DNA of 6,643 bases from a candidate division Hyd24-12 bacterium UBA5074. Its GTDB lineage: Bacteria > Fermentibacterota > Fermentibacteria > Fermentibacterales > Fermentibacteraceae. Of the stretch, positions 1 to 6,643 are shown piece after piece; positions within the stretch are counted from its first letter, which is position 1; the number at the start of each line of letters is the position of its first letter. The translations under genes and the position numbers were made by a program. Below the pieces are notes generated by a model. That model worked only from the letters and a program-made list of their open reading frames with translations. It had not been told where the DNA came from and ran no database searches. Location of the stretch: NCBI GenBank assembly GCA_002414865.1, contig DIAQ01000102.1, positions 1-6,643 of the forward strand, given 5' to 3'.

Positions 1-704
1 AGCTGCAGCATGCCGGAGGCCATGGCGGGGACGAGGTCGGTCATGGCCAGGCCGTCGCCTGCTCCTGCAGCCCTTTTCATCCTCACCCTGAGGGCCTCTA
101 TGCGCAGCAGGGAGTGCTGGATCCTGTCGTCGAAGGGCGCGAGGTCCCTCGCCTGGAGGAGGAGGTGCAGACTCTCGTCCAGCCTTCCCCTCTTGGCTTC
201 GAGGAGGGCGAGATAGGCCAGCGTCGCGGGGACCTTGTGCTGCTCGCGCCGGGCAGTCGAGATGAGCAGTCTGTCGGCCTCCTCGTCCCTGTCGAGCATG
301 AGCAGCACCAGGCCCAGCTTGCGCTTCGCGTCCAGGTCCTCGGGGCAGTCCGCGAGGTATTGCTCCAGGGCCTCGCGCGCTGGCTCGAACCAGTCGAGCC
401 TCAGGTAGATGTCCGAGGCGAGGAGGAGGGACGCAGACCCGGGCACCCCGTGCCAGCGGAAGCCCGCCATCCTCTCGGATACCTCCCTGTGCCTGCCTTC
501 GTCCAGGTCGAGCCTGCAGAGCGTGAGCACCGCCAGGTCCTCGTCGGAGGTGCCCCTCGCCGAGGGCTCGGCGAGGAGGCGCTCGAGGCTCTCCCTGGCC
601 ATCGCCGCGTTCTGCGACTCCCCGGCCTTCTCCACCTGCGCCCACAGCCAGGATATCTTGGCCGCGGCCGCGTCGGGGCTCCTCTTGCGGGTCTCCGTGC
701 TCAC
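1..704 (-). CDS. Tetratricopeptide-repeat protein, C-terminus beyond left edge
   Basis: An open frame with no stop runs from a GTG at 704-702 to the left edge, giving 234 visible residues. The start is chosen because GTG overlaps the TGA of the preceding peptidase gene (GTGA, 4-nt overlap) and a purine-rich AGGGAGGA lies directly before it. The product is rich in Leu, Ala, Glu and Arg and almost wholly helical in character. Helix-turn-helix pairs of TPR type are visible at about residues 91-121 (with DWFEPAREALEQYL), 122-155 and 158-190 (RGRLDESLHLLLQARDLAP); less regular helices cover 13-80. There is no signal peptide or membrane segment in the visible part, so a cytoplasmic scaffold is most likely. 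TPR proteins generally mediate protein-protein contacts. The partner and function here are not known, and an enzymatic domain could follow beyond the edge. The link to the peptidases rests only on the coupled gene order. An internal start (Met35) is possible but less well supported. Confidence 0.82.
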   Translation of the reverse strand, partial: MSTETRKRSPDAAAAKISWLWAQVEKAGESQNAAMARESLERLLAEPSARGTSDEDLAVLTLCRLDLDEGRHREVSERMAGFRWHGVPGSASLLLASDIYLRLDWFEPAREALEQYLADCPEDLDAKRKLGLVLLMLDRDEEADRLLISTARREQHKVPATLAYLALLEAKRGRLDESLHLLLQARDLAPFDDRIQHSLLRIEALRVRMKRAAGAGDGLAMTDLVPAMASGMLQ

Positions 705-3700
705 TCCTCCCTGATCTCCGCGATTATCCCGTCGGCGACCGCGGTGTTGTCGAACACCGAGGTGCCGGCGGACACAGCCTCGATCCTGTAGATGTAGGCA
801 CCGGAGGCAGGCCTGTCGCCGTCGGCGTCGAGGCCGTCCCAGAGCACCTGGTTGTAGCCCTGGCCGCAGTCGGCCGAGAGCCGCTCGATGCAGGCGCCGT
901 TCACAGTGTAGATGCCTATGGTCACGGAGGCGTCCTCCGACAGGAGGAAGCTGAAGCACCTCCGACCGCTGCCCGGGTTGGGGTAGACCAGGACCTCGGA
1001 GAGCGTGAGCTTCTCGGGAGACCTGGCCTCCACCGTCAGTGTGTCCAGCGAGCTGTTGCCCACTCCGTCGAAGCTCCAGAGGATGAGGTCGTGGAAGCCC
1101 TCGGAGAGCTGTCCCAGGGAGTGGCTGAGATGGCCCCGGGTCGTGCTCCCCTGGAGGTAGCTGAACCAGGCCCCCACGTCCGCGCCCTGCCCGTCCACGA
1201 AGAGAGTGAGCTGCCTCCCCTGCCCTCCGAGGAAGCAGATGCCGCTCGTGTCCGAGAGGTCGGCCTCGAACTGGAGCTGGCCCGAGACCACGGGGTTGTC
1301 GATGCCCTCGTATCCGGCGATCCACAAGGCGGCTTCCGGACCCTCGTAGTCGTTGCCCGAGGGCTCTCCCTCGACCAGGGGGACGGGATCGATGGCGGCC
1401 GCCGAGAGGAAGCTGCTCGAAGGCGCGGAGGCCTGGGTCCTGCCCTGCGGTCCGACAACCGACTGGATGGGGACGAAGCAGGGCAGGGTGAACTCTCCCG
1501 CCTCGACGGCGGCGGTGCCCCTGAAGGCCGTGCCCCCGTATCTGAGCCATTCTATGACCGCACCGCCCAGGCAGTTGTACACCACGAGCTGGGAGGACTC
1601 CCTGGCCTCGACGAATGCGAGTCCCTCGGCGTCGGGCAGAGCGCTGCCCGAGATCTGGTTCGTCTCGCCCGTGCGGAGGGTGTCGTCGGCGACGACGAGC
1701 TGGAAGGACTCGGAGGGCCTGTACAGCCCCGCTCCGAGGTCGCCGAAGAGGACGTAGAACCTGTTGTTCGTGTCGTAGGCCGGCTCTGCCAGCTTGGCCA
1801 GCCAGAGGGCCTCGCCCGCCGTAAGGGCCGGGTCGCTCTGGAGCGAGTCGATCATCGCCCCGCAGAGGCCGAGATTGGAGACGCCGTAGGTGCCCCTCGT
1901 GGCGGCGACGCATGACACCGCGCCACCCGCGGGATGCGTGAGAAGCAGCTCGGCTATGGCATCCTCCCCCAGGCCGTCGAAATGCCCCAGGTCGCATGTC
2001 CCGAAGAAGTACATCGGGAGCCTGTCCCCGTTGAGGAGCCTCCCCACGTCGCCCCTCAGGAAGACCTTCTCATGGGCGAGCTGACCGGCGCTGCCGTGCC
2101 CGAAGTAGATCACGAGCCCCTGCCCCTCGGACAGGGCCGAGACCAGATCCTCCCTCGCCTCGGGCTTCTCCGGGTGCGTCTCCGATGTCGGCCACGGGTA
2201 TTCGATCAGGTAGAACTTGCGCCTGTCGTAAAGCGTGGAGAGGACCGAGTCGGCCATCTCCTCGCAGTTCGTCGTGTGCTCGGTCTCGTTCTGGGAGTAC
2301 TCGCCCCATTCGTCGTCGGCTATCAACATGGCTCGGTTCAGCCAGGCTCCGCTGTTCGTCCCGCTTTCGCAGATCGCGAGCTTCTCGAGGTAGGTCAGCA
2401 GCTCGGCGCGGCTGTCCACGGGTATCCTCGAGAGGGGCAGCTCGGGGAGGACCGAGCCTTCGTGGACCATCGCATAGCAGTCGTCGGAGCAGTAATCGCC
2501 GGGGCCCAGCAGGGACCAGGGCGGCACCTGCACGGCCCTCGTCGTGGCGTAGCCGAGGATGTCGAAATGCCCGTCGCCGACGAGGACCACGCCCTGTGCG
2601 GCAGGGGTCCACGAGTCCATCGCCCACCTGATGGCGGACCGGATGGCTCCGGGGTCCGTCACGCCCTGGCCGAACTCGTCGTAGATCTCCCGTGTCGTGG
2701 CAACCTCGCACGTGAGCCCGCGGGCCTCGTAGATGGCGCTCAGACCCCATACGGCGTCCCGGAGCTCCTCGGAGGTCACGATCAGGATGTCGGCTCCGGT
2801 CACGGTCCCGAGGAGCCTGCCGGGCTGAGCGGGGGTGATGCTGTCGGCCTCCATCCAGCCGGATGAGGGCATGGCGATGATCCGGCTATCCTCGGACACC
2901 TCGAACGAGAACTGTGCCGAGGAGCCGGACTGGGAGACTCCAGACAACCTGCAGGGCGTGAACGGATCGGTGAAGTCGAGGACATCGGCGTCGGGATCCA
3001 GCCCGCCCAGCACGAACCCGTACCTGCCCTCCCCGCCGGTTCCGGGCCTCAGCTCGATCCCCGCGGACGAGGAGAGGGGCATCTGGTAGGAGACATGGAT
3101 CCAGTCGAGCAGCAGGGTGTTGGCGGAGGATGCGGAGTTCGCCAGGGTGATTTCCCCCGCCTGCGGCGGCGAGACGCCTTCGATGTTCACGACATGCTCG
3201 CCCGCACCGCTCCAGGTCTCCTCGCCGACCTTCGATCCGTCGATCAGGATCTCCACGGTGTTCGACCCCGAATCCTCGGAGATGAGGGCCACCTCCAGCG
3301 TGCCGGCTCCGGCGACAGGGGTGGGGAGGGTGAATGCCGTTTCGTACTGCGTGCCGGGATCGAGAGAGGCCCATGTCCAGCCCGTGACCGTCTCGAAGCT
3401 CGTGTTCCAGGCGTGGCTCTCCTCGAGCCAGAGATCGGCCTCGACAGTGGGTCCCCACTGCGGCGATCCGTCGGGCGCCGCCTCCAGGGAGGGCCATCTC
3501 CGCCCGTCCTCTCCGCCCCAGGTGAGCCAGTAGACGTTGTGCAGGGAGAAGCGGTGCCTGATCCTGAAGTTATCCCCTCCGTAGGGCAGCCATCTGCCGA
3601 GACCCTGGCCGAGGAATCGTATCCTGTCTTCCGGATCGAAGCTGCCGTCGCCGCCGTCCAGGACCTCGAAGGCCACTTCGGCGAGCTCGTGCCCGTCGGC

Positions 3701-4534
3701 GGGATCATCGTCGAACTGCAGCCCCGGACCGGAGAAGAGCCTGAGGGAGGCCGAGGGGGCGCCGGCTATCTCGCAGCCGGCGGATTCCAGGTCGGAGCAG
3801 GAGACCTCGTATCCGCCTGTATCCCCCGTGGCGATCCTGGCCCAGGGGCTTCCCCAGAAGACGCCCTCCCGTCCATCCGTGCCCGGCAGCGGCCAGGCCC
3901 GGCAGCCTTCGAGTGCGACACGGGCCGCGGGACCGGTCGGCGTTGCTCCGCCTCGGGCGGGCTCCCACTCCAGCGAGATCTCCAGCGAGCGGATCCAGCT
4001 CCCGCCGTCCGATGGCAGCCAGGGGCGTATCTCGACGACGACGAACGTATAGCCGGCAAGAGGGAAGGGGGAGGAGACCGAGACGGCCTCGCCGGGCCCG
4101 GGAAGCGGCAAGGAAGGCACCTCGACCGTTTCCAGCCCCGTCCCTTCCAGGTCCGGAGCGCGCATGACCGGCAGGTCGGGGAGGACGAGCCTTCCAGCCT
4201 CCCTGGCCGAATACCGGATCGCGGGGCTCGCTCCGGCGGGGACCGGGACGAACACCCGCACAACGGGGATCATCGGCTCGCCGGGAACGCAGCTCGTCGC
4301 GGCTCCGTCGAAGGCCAGGCGGAAGTGTCCGCCGTCCGACACGACGGAGGGCTCGGAGAACTCTGCGGTGAACCTGCAGCCTCCGTCACCCGAGGAAACC
4401 ATCTCCACTCCGGCGCCCGACAGCGGTGCCAGGAGGAAGGCCGGCAACAGCAGCCACAGGAGGGGCCGGACGGAGCCGGAGGCCGCTCCCGCGGCCCGCG
4501 CCGCCCCCGACGGACGGGACCCGTCTCTATCCAT
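701..4534 (-). CDS. Peptidase C25 / PorU-like cell-surface cysteine protease (complete copy)
   Basis: Complete 1277-residue protein; the ATG at 4534-4532 is supported by AAGGAAGGA 5 nt upstream. Order of parts: signal peptide 1-41; propeptide-like beta region ~50-200 (PGEPMIPVVRVFVPVP at 84-99); PorU-type beta region ~220-490, with an acidic DGGDGSFDPEDRIRFLGQG stretch (~293-311) and LLLDWIHVSYQ (~474-484); C25 catalytic domain ~572-935; Ig-like domain ~940-1020; PorU-type beta domain ~1063-1170 (ending FDGVGNSS); C-terminal VYPNP plus FlgD-like domain ~1178-1277. The catalytic dyad is His813 (FGHGS) and Cys847 (FGTCD), 34 apart, as expected for gingipain/PorU enzymes. In Bacteroidota, C25 proteins are either secreted proteases or PorU, the outer-membrane sortase that removes the sorting domain of T9SS cargo. 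The full-length domain order favours PorU-like, but a second copy lies next door, so sortase versus secreted protease is unresolved. The gene overlaps its upstream paralogue by 8 nt and the downstream TPR gene by 4 nt. No frameshift or lost catalytic residue is seen. Confidence 0.93.
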   Translation of the reverse strand: MDRDGSRPSGAARAAGAASGSVRPLLWLLLPAFLLAPLSGAGVEMVSSGDGGCRFTAEFSEPSVVSDGGHFRLAFDGAATSCVPGEPMIPVVRVFVPVPAGASPAIRYSAREAGRLVLPDLPVMRAPDLEGTGLETVEVPSLPLPGPGEAVSVSSPFPLAGYTFVVVEIRPWLPSDGGSWIRSLEISLEWEPARGGATPTGPAARVALEGCRAWPLPGTDGREGVFWGSPWARIATGDTGGYEVSCSDLESAGCEIAGAPSASLRLFSGPGLQFDDDPADGHELAEVAFEVLDGGDGSFDPEDRIRFLGQGLGRWLPYGGDNFRIRHRFSLHNVYWLTWGGEDGRRWPSLEAAPDGSPQWGPTVEADLWLEESHAWNTSFETVTGWTWASLDPGTQYETAFTLPTPVAGAGTLEVALISEDSGSNTVEILIDGSKVGEETWSGAGEHVVNIEGVSPPQAGEITLANSASSANTLLLDWIHVSYQMPLSSSAGIELRPGTGGEGRYGFVLGGLDPDADVLDFTDPFTPCRLSGVSQSGSSAQFSFEVSEDSRIIAMPSSGWMEADSITPAQPGRLLGTVTGADILIVTSEELRDAVWGLSAIYEARGLTCEVATTREIYDEFGQGVTDPGAIRSAIRWAMDSWTPAAQGVVLVGDGHFDILGYATTRAVQVPPWSLLGPGDYCSDDCYAMVHEGSVLPELPLSRIPVDSRAELLTYLEKLAICESGTNSGAWLNRAMLIADDEWGEYSQNETEHTTNCEEMADSVLSTLYDRRKFYLIEYPWPTSETHPEKPEAREDLVSALSEGQGLVIYFGHGSAGQLAHEKVFLRGDVGRLLNGDRLPMYFFGTCDLGHFDGLGEDAIAELLLTHPAGGAVSCVAATRGTYGVSNLGLCGAMIDSLQSDPALTAGEALWLAKLAEPAYDTNNRFYVLFGDLGAGLYRPSESFQLVVADDTLRTGETNQISGSALPDAEGLAFVEARESSQLVVYNCLGGAVIEWLRYGGTAFRGTAAVEAGEFTLPCFVPIQSVVGPQGRTQASAPSSSFLSAAAIDPVPLVEGEPSGNDYEGPEAALWIAGYEGIDNPVVSGQLQFEADLSDTSGICFLGGQGRQLTLFVDGQGADVGAWFSYLQGSTTRGHLSHSLGQLSEGFHDLILWSFDGVGNSSLDTLTVEARSPEKLTLSEVLVYPNPGSGRRCFSFLLSEDASVTIGIYTVNGACIERLSADCGQGYNQVLWDGLDADGDRPASGAYIYRIEAVSAGTSVFDNTAVADGIIAEIREE
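704..1003 (-). other. C-terminal FlgD-like / T9SS-type sorting domain of the complete C25 protein
   Basis: Residues ~1178-1277. SEVLVYPNP opens the domain, as in type A T9SS sorting domains. It is followed by FlgD-type Ig strands (VTIGIYTVNG), the Asp-rich loop WDGLDADGD and SGAYIYRIE. The last strand is DGIIAEIR, then a short acidic Glu-Glu tail. In T9SS such domains guide cargo through the outer membrane. In PorU of Porphyromonas the domain is kept rather than cleaved. Cys1193 and Cys1223 are both conserved in the neighbouring paralogue. Confidence 0.8.
705..712 (-). promoter_or_regulatory. Ribosome binding site of the TPR gene, inside the preceding gene
   Basis: On the minus strand AGGGAGGA sits immediately before the GTG start and is formed by the last codons (Ile-Arg-Glu-Glu) of the 1277-residue peptidase. 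The G-rich core is closer to the start codon than the usual 5-9 nt. With the GTGA stop/start overlap, this suggests termination-reinitiation coupling rather than independent initiation. Confidence 0.55.
2196..2325 (-). repeat. Near-identical DNA patches in catalytic domain, copy 1 of a tandem gene duplication
   Basis: Two exact matches to the upstream paralogue at one constant offset of 3811 nt: 24 nt (2196-2219, matching 6007-6030; includes codons for FYLIEYP) and 32 nt (2294-2325, matching 6105-6136; codons for the IADDEWGEYS region). A further 18-nt match lies near the gene ends (779-796 and 4602-4619, codons for YIYRIE). These mark the duplicated gene pair and are not a mobile element. 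Confidence 0.8.
4412..4534 (-). other. Signal peptide of the complete C25 protein
   Basis: Residues 1-41. An unusually long n-region (~23 residues with Arg at 3, 7, 13 and 23) is followed by a hydrophobic core (LLWLLLPAFLLAPL, 25-38) and a likely signal peptidase I site after Ala41 (SGA, small residues at -3 and -1). There is no twin-arginine motif and no lipobox cysteine, so Sec export to the periplasm is expected. No in-frame Met lies between the start and the hydrophobic core, so the long n-region is not an obvious start-site error. Confidence 0.8.
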
Positions 4535-6643
4535 CGTCGTCCTTCCTTATGACTGCGAGAATCCCTGTCGACGAGGCCGATCCGCCCTCCCCGGGGTCGT
4601 ACTCGATCCTGTAGATGTATGGACCCGAAGCAGGCGGGTCTCCGTCGAGGTCGAGCCCGTTCCAGATCACCTGGCAGTAGCCCGCGACACACGAGCCTGC
4701 CCATCTCCAGATCGCCCTGCCTGCCGTGGTGTAGACCGTCACTTCCGCGACGCCGTCCGTGGCCGCCATGAAACTGAAGCAGCGCAGACCTTCGGCGGGA
4801 TTCGGATATACCAGCACCTCGGACAGGACATCATCGGGGATCTCCGTCACCTGGAAGTCGAGCGTATCCCGGGCCGAGTTGCCCATCCCGTCCCAGCAGG
4901 CCAGGATGATCCTGTGCTGCCCCTCGAAGAGGGTCGGCAGATCGTACTCCAGAACGCCCCCGGTAACGCTGCCGGGAAGGTACGAGAAATACCCGCTGAC
5001 GTCGAAAGCCTGCTGGTCGAGGTTGACGAGGATAGCCCTGCCGGCGGACCCCCCGAAGGCGGCTATGCCGCTCGGATCGGCGAGTGAGGCTCTGAAGACG
5101 GCTTCGGGTCCGGAGACCGGAACGGGCTCTCCCCGGTGCCCGTCGAGCCAGATCTCGATGTCGGGACCCGCAGAGTCGGCTGAATAGCCCCCCTCGTCGG
5201 CCAGCACGGCCCACTCGTCCCAGGCCGTGGAGCAGCCCTCTCCGGAGAGGCCGTTCGCCGCGGCGCGGGCGTACATCCCCGTGTCGGCCTGGACGGGCAC
5301 GAAGAAGTTCACTTCGAGGGGGCCGTCGAACGGGAATGTGCCCCGGAAGGCGGGGCCGCCGTACTTGAGGTAGGTGATGACCGTTCCGCCTAGGCAGGTG
5401 TAGTCGGTCCACGAGGCGCTCTCGCGCACCTCCAGCAGCGCGGTGCCCTGTCCCTCGAAGGCCGCAGAGAGGCTGCATTCCCGCCCCCTGAGGAGCGTGT
5501 CGCCTTCGACGGTTATCTCCTGGGGGAGTGGCTCGGAGCGCCGCAGCGGGAGGGTTCCGTCGCCGAAGAAGACGTAGAAGAGGGCTGTGTTGTCGTACAG
5601 GTCGGGATTCAGGACCTTCGCGGCCCACAGGGCCTCGCCTGGGGGGACCTCCTGGTTGCAGAGCAGGTCGTAGTAGGAGCAGAAGATCATCTTGTTCGTG
5701 GTGCTGGTCGTGCCCCTCGTCCCGCCGATGGCGCCGATCGCCCCTCCCCCGGGCTGCAGGACGAAGGCTTCTCCCATGCAGTCGGTCGAGATCATGTCGA
5801 AGCGGCCCACGTCGCAGCTCGCGAAGGAGATGACGGGAAGCCTCATCCCGTTGGTGAGCCTCGCCACGTCGCTCGTCACGAGGAGCTTCTCATGGGCTAT
5901 CTGCCCGTACGACCCGTGGCCGAAGAAGGCGGCAGCCGCACAGCCCTGGCTGAGGGACACCACCAAATCCTCCCGGGCCTCCGGCTTCTCCCTGCCGCCG
6001 GTCCAGGGGTATTCGATCAGGTAGAACTTGTCCCTGTCGAGAGACCGCCTGACGATCGTGTCCGCGAGGGCCTCGCAGTACATCGTATGGTCGTCCTCGT
6101 TCATGGAGTACTCGCCCCATTCGTCGTCGGCTATCAGCAGCAGGCGGTTCGCCCACTCCCCGTCGGCCTCCCCGGTCGAATAGGCCAGGAGCTTGGCGGT
6201 GAACTGCGAGAGCTCCTGGGGCGTGTCCGCGGGCACCCTGGACACGGCGATCTCGGGGAGGAACGCATCACTCGAGGTCATGGCGTAGTAGTCGTCGGCG
6301 CAGACTGTCTCGGAGGAACCGAAGACTTCCCATGCGGGTATCAGACTCGGCGTCGGGGTGGTGAAGTTCAGGGGATCGTAGTGCCCGTCGCCCACGAGTA
6401 CGAGCATGTACGGGGCCGGGTCCCAGCTCTCGAGCGCCCACCTGAGGAACGACCTTATGGCGCCGGGGTCGGTGACTCCCTGCCCGAACTCGTCGTAGAC
6501 CTCGCGGGCGGTGACCATCTCGGCCCGCAGGCCGCGGGCCTCGCAGGCGGAGGCCAGCACGGCCGCGCCCTCCTCGAGACCCGGCCCCGCCACGAAGACC
6601 ACTCCGGCCCCGTTCAGAGTCCCCCTTATCCTCCCGGGGGCTG
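4527..6643 (-). CDS. Peptidase C25 / PorU-like cysteine protease, second copy, N-terminus beyond right edge
   Basis: The open frame enters from the right edge and ends at TAG (4529-4527), giving 704 visible residues. A GTG at 6602 is not the real start: upstream codons stay open and encode APGRIRGTLNGAG, which aligns with QPGRLLGTVTGAD just before the catalytic domain of the downstream paralogue. Visible parts (residue 1 = Ala at 6641-6639): C25 catalytic domain ~3-365 with LVGDGHYD (~82-89), His242 (FFGHGS) and Cys276 (FASCD), spaced 34 as in the other copy; Ig-like domain ~370-455 (YTCLGG, YGGPAFRG); PorU-type beta domain ~491-600 (GPDIEIW ... CWDGMGNSARDTL); VYPNP (611-615) plus FlgD-like C-terminus ending GILAVIR and a KDDDG tail. 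It is about half identical to the downstream copy by eye. The missing ~570 residues, including any signal peptide, should lie within ~1.7 kb to the right if the copies are the same length. Both catalytic residues are intact, so activity is expected. Its role as sortase or secreted protease is undecided. Confidence 0.92.
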   Translation of the reverse strand, partial: APGRIRGTLNGAGVVFVAGPGLEEGAAVLASACEARGLRAEMVTAREVYDEFGQGVTDPGAIRSFLRWALESWDPAPYMLVLVGDGHYDPLNFTTPTPSLIPAWEVFGSSETVCADDYYAMTSSDAFLPEIAVSRVPADTPQELSQFTAKLLAYSTGEADGEWANRLLLIADDEWGEYSMNEDDHTMYCEALADTIVRRSLDRDKFYLIEYPWTGGREKPEAREDLVVSLSQGCAAAAFFGHGSYGQIAHEKLLVTSDVARLTNGMRLPVISFASCDVGRFDMISTDCMGEAFVLQPGGGAIGAIGGTRGTTSTTNKMIFCSYYDLLCNQEVPPGEALWAAKVLNPDLYDNTALFYVFFGDGTLPLRRSEPLPQEITVEGDTLLRGRECSLSAAFEGQGTALLEVRESASWTDYTCLGGTVITYLKYGGPAFRGTFPFDGPLEVNFFVPVQADTGMYARAAANGLSGEGCSTAWDEWAVLADEGGYSADSAGPDIEIWLDGHRGEPVPVSGPEAVFRASLADPSGIAAFGGSAGRAILVNLDQQAFDVSGYFSYLPGSVTGGVLEYDLPTLFEGQHRIILACWDGMGNSARDTLDFQVTEIPDDVLSEVLVYPNPAEGLRCFSFMAATDGVAEVTVYTTAGRAIWRWAGSCVAGYCQVIWNGLDLDGDPPASGPYIYRIEYDPGEGGSASSTGILAVIRKDDDG
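4530..4826 (-). other. C-terminal FlgD-like / T9SS-type sorting domain of the partial C25 protein
   Basis: Visible residues ~606-704. It has the same layout as in the downstream copy: SEVLVYPNP, strands around VAEVTVYTTAG, WNGLDLDGDPPASGPYIYRIE, a terminal strand GILAVIR and a charged KDDDG tail. Cys621 and Cys651 match Cys1193 and Cys1223 of the other copy, with the same 30-residue spacing. It is expected to take the protein to, or anchor it at, the outer surface. Confidence 0.78.
4540..4548 (-). promoter_or_regulatory. Ribosome binding site of the complete C25 gene
   Basis: Minus-strand AAGGAAGGA ends 5 nt before the ATG at 4534-4532. It lies within the coding sequence of the upstream paralogue, formed by its Arg-Lys-Asp codons. 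Strength and spacing are good and decide the start. The position inside the previous gene implies co-transcription and coupled translation. Confidence 0.75.
6007..6136 (-). repeat. Near-identical DNA patches in catalytic domain, copy 2 of the tandem gene duplication
   Basis: Partner of 2196-2325. The exact matches are 6007-6030 (24 nt) and 6105-6136 (32 nt). Most of the DNA between and around them has diverged, so identity is concentrated where the protein is most conserved. Confidence 0.8.

Noticed and set aside
690..720. Terminator or promoter between the peptidase and TPR genes
   Set aside because: There is no space: the genes overlap by 4 nt, and I see no stem-loop with a T tract or a convincing -10/-35 pair.
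1091..1915. Plus-strand open frame of 274 codons (and similar ones at 114-791, 1934-2866 and 4164-5087)
   Set aside because: All are mirror frames of confidently identified minus-strand coding sequence, with no family motifs and no plausible independent gene context.
2070..2750. Minus-strand alternative frame of 226 codons within the peptidase gene (possible frameshift or nested gene)
   Set aside because: The main frame is continuous and carries all conserved motifs through this region. The alternative frame gives Arg/Gly-rich sequence without homology features.
3095..4552. Long plus-strand open frame of 485 codons opposite the peptidase N-terminal half
   Set aside because: It lies antisense to a recognisable signal peptide plus PorU-like domains, its translation is low-complexity (Gly/Arg/Glu-rich) with no recognisable motif, and long antisense frames are expected at this G+C content.
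4527..6602. GTG at 6602-6600 as the true start of the second peptidase
   Set aside because: It falls inside the first strand of the C25 domain. Upstream codons are open to the window edge and align with the paralogue, so the gene is truncated by the window and does not start here.

Overview
The window is a densely packed, G+C-rich (about two thirds by eye) stretch with all genes on the minus strand. Read 5'->3' on that strand, it holds three consecutive genes with no intergenic DNA: (1) the C-terminal ~704 residues of a peptidase C25 (gingipain/PorU-type) protein that runs off the right edge (6643..4527); (2) a complete 1277-residue paralogue of it (4534..701), with signal peptide, PorU-like N-terminal beta domains, a C25 catalytic domain and a C-terminal FlgD-like/type IX sorting-type domain; (3) the first 234 residues of a tetratricopeptide-repeat protein that runs off the left edge (704..1).

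Neighbouring genes overlap by 8 nt (4527-4534) and 4 nt (701-704). In both cases the ribosome binding site lies inside the last codons of the gene before. This points to one leftward polycistronic message with coupled translation. Its promoter and terminator lie outside the window. No stretch over 300 bases lacks a gene. I see no tRNA, rRNA, CRISPR, IS element or riboswitch.

The two peptidases share domain order, the His/Cys catalytic dyad with the same 34-residue spacing, a conserved cysteine pair in the C-terminal domain, and several islands of identical DNA. They are a tandem duplication with a period of about 3.82 kb, essentially one gene length. Their architecture follows PorU, the C25-family sortase of the type IX secretion system (T9SS), including the middle and C-terminal PorU-type beta domains. 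I cannot tell from sequence alone which copy, if either, is the true sortase and which is a secreted C25 protease.

C25/PorU proteins with a 'VYPNP' plus FlgD-like C-terminus are typical of Bacteroidota and related FCB-group phyla. The high G+C content and heavy AGG arginine use fit an uncultured FCB-type lineage (for example Fermentibacterota-, Eisenbacteria- or Krumholzibacteriota-like) better than ordinary Bacteroidota, but this placement is inference. A plausible reading is an exported proteolysis/surface-attachment locus: two cell-surface C25 enzymes made together with a probably cytoplasmic TPR protein of unknown role.
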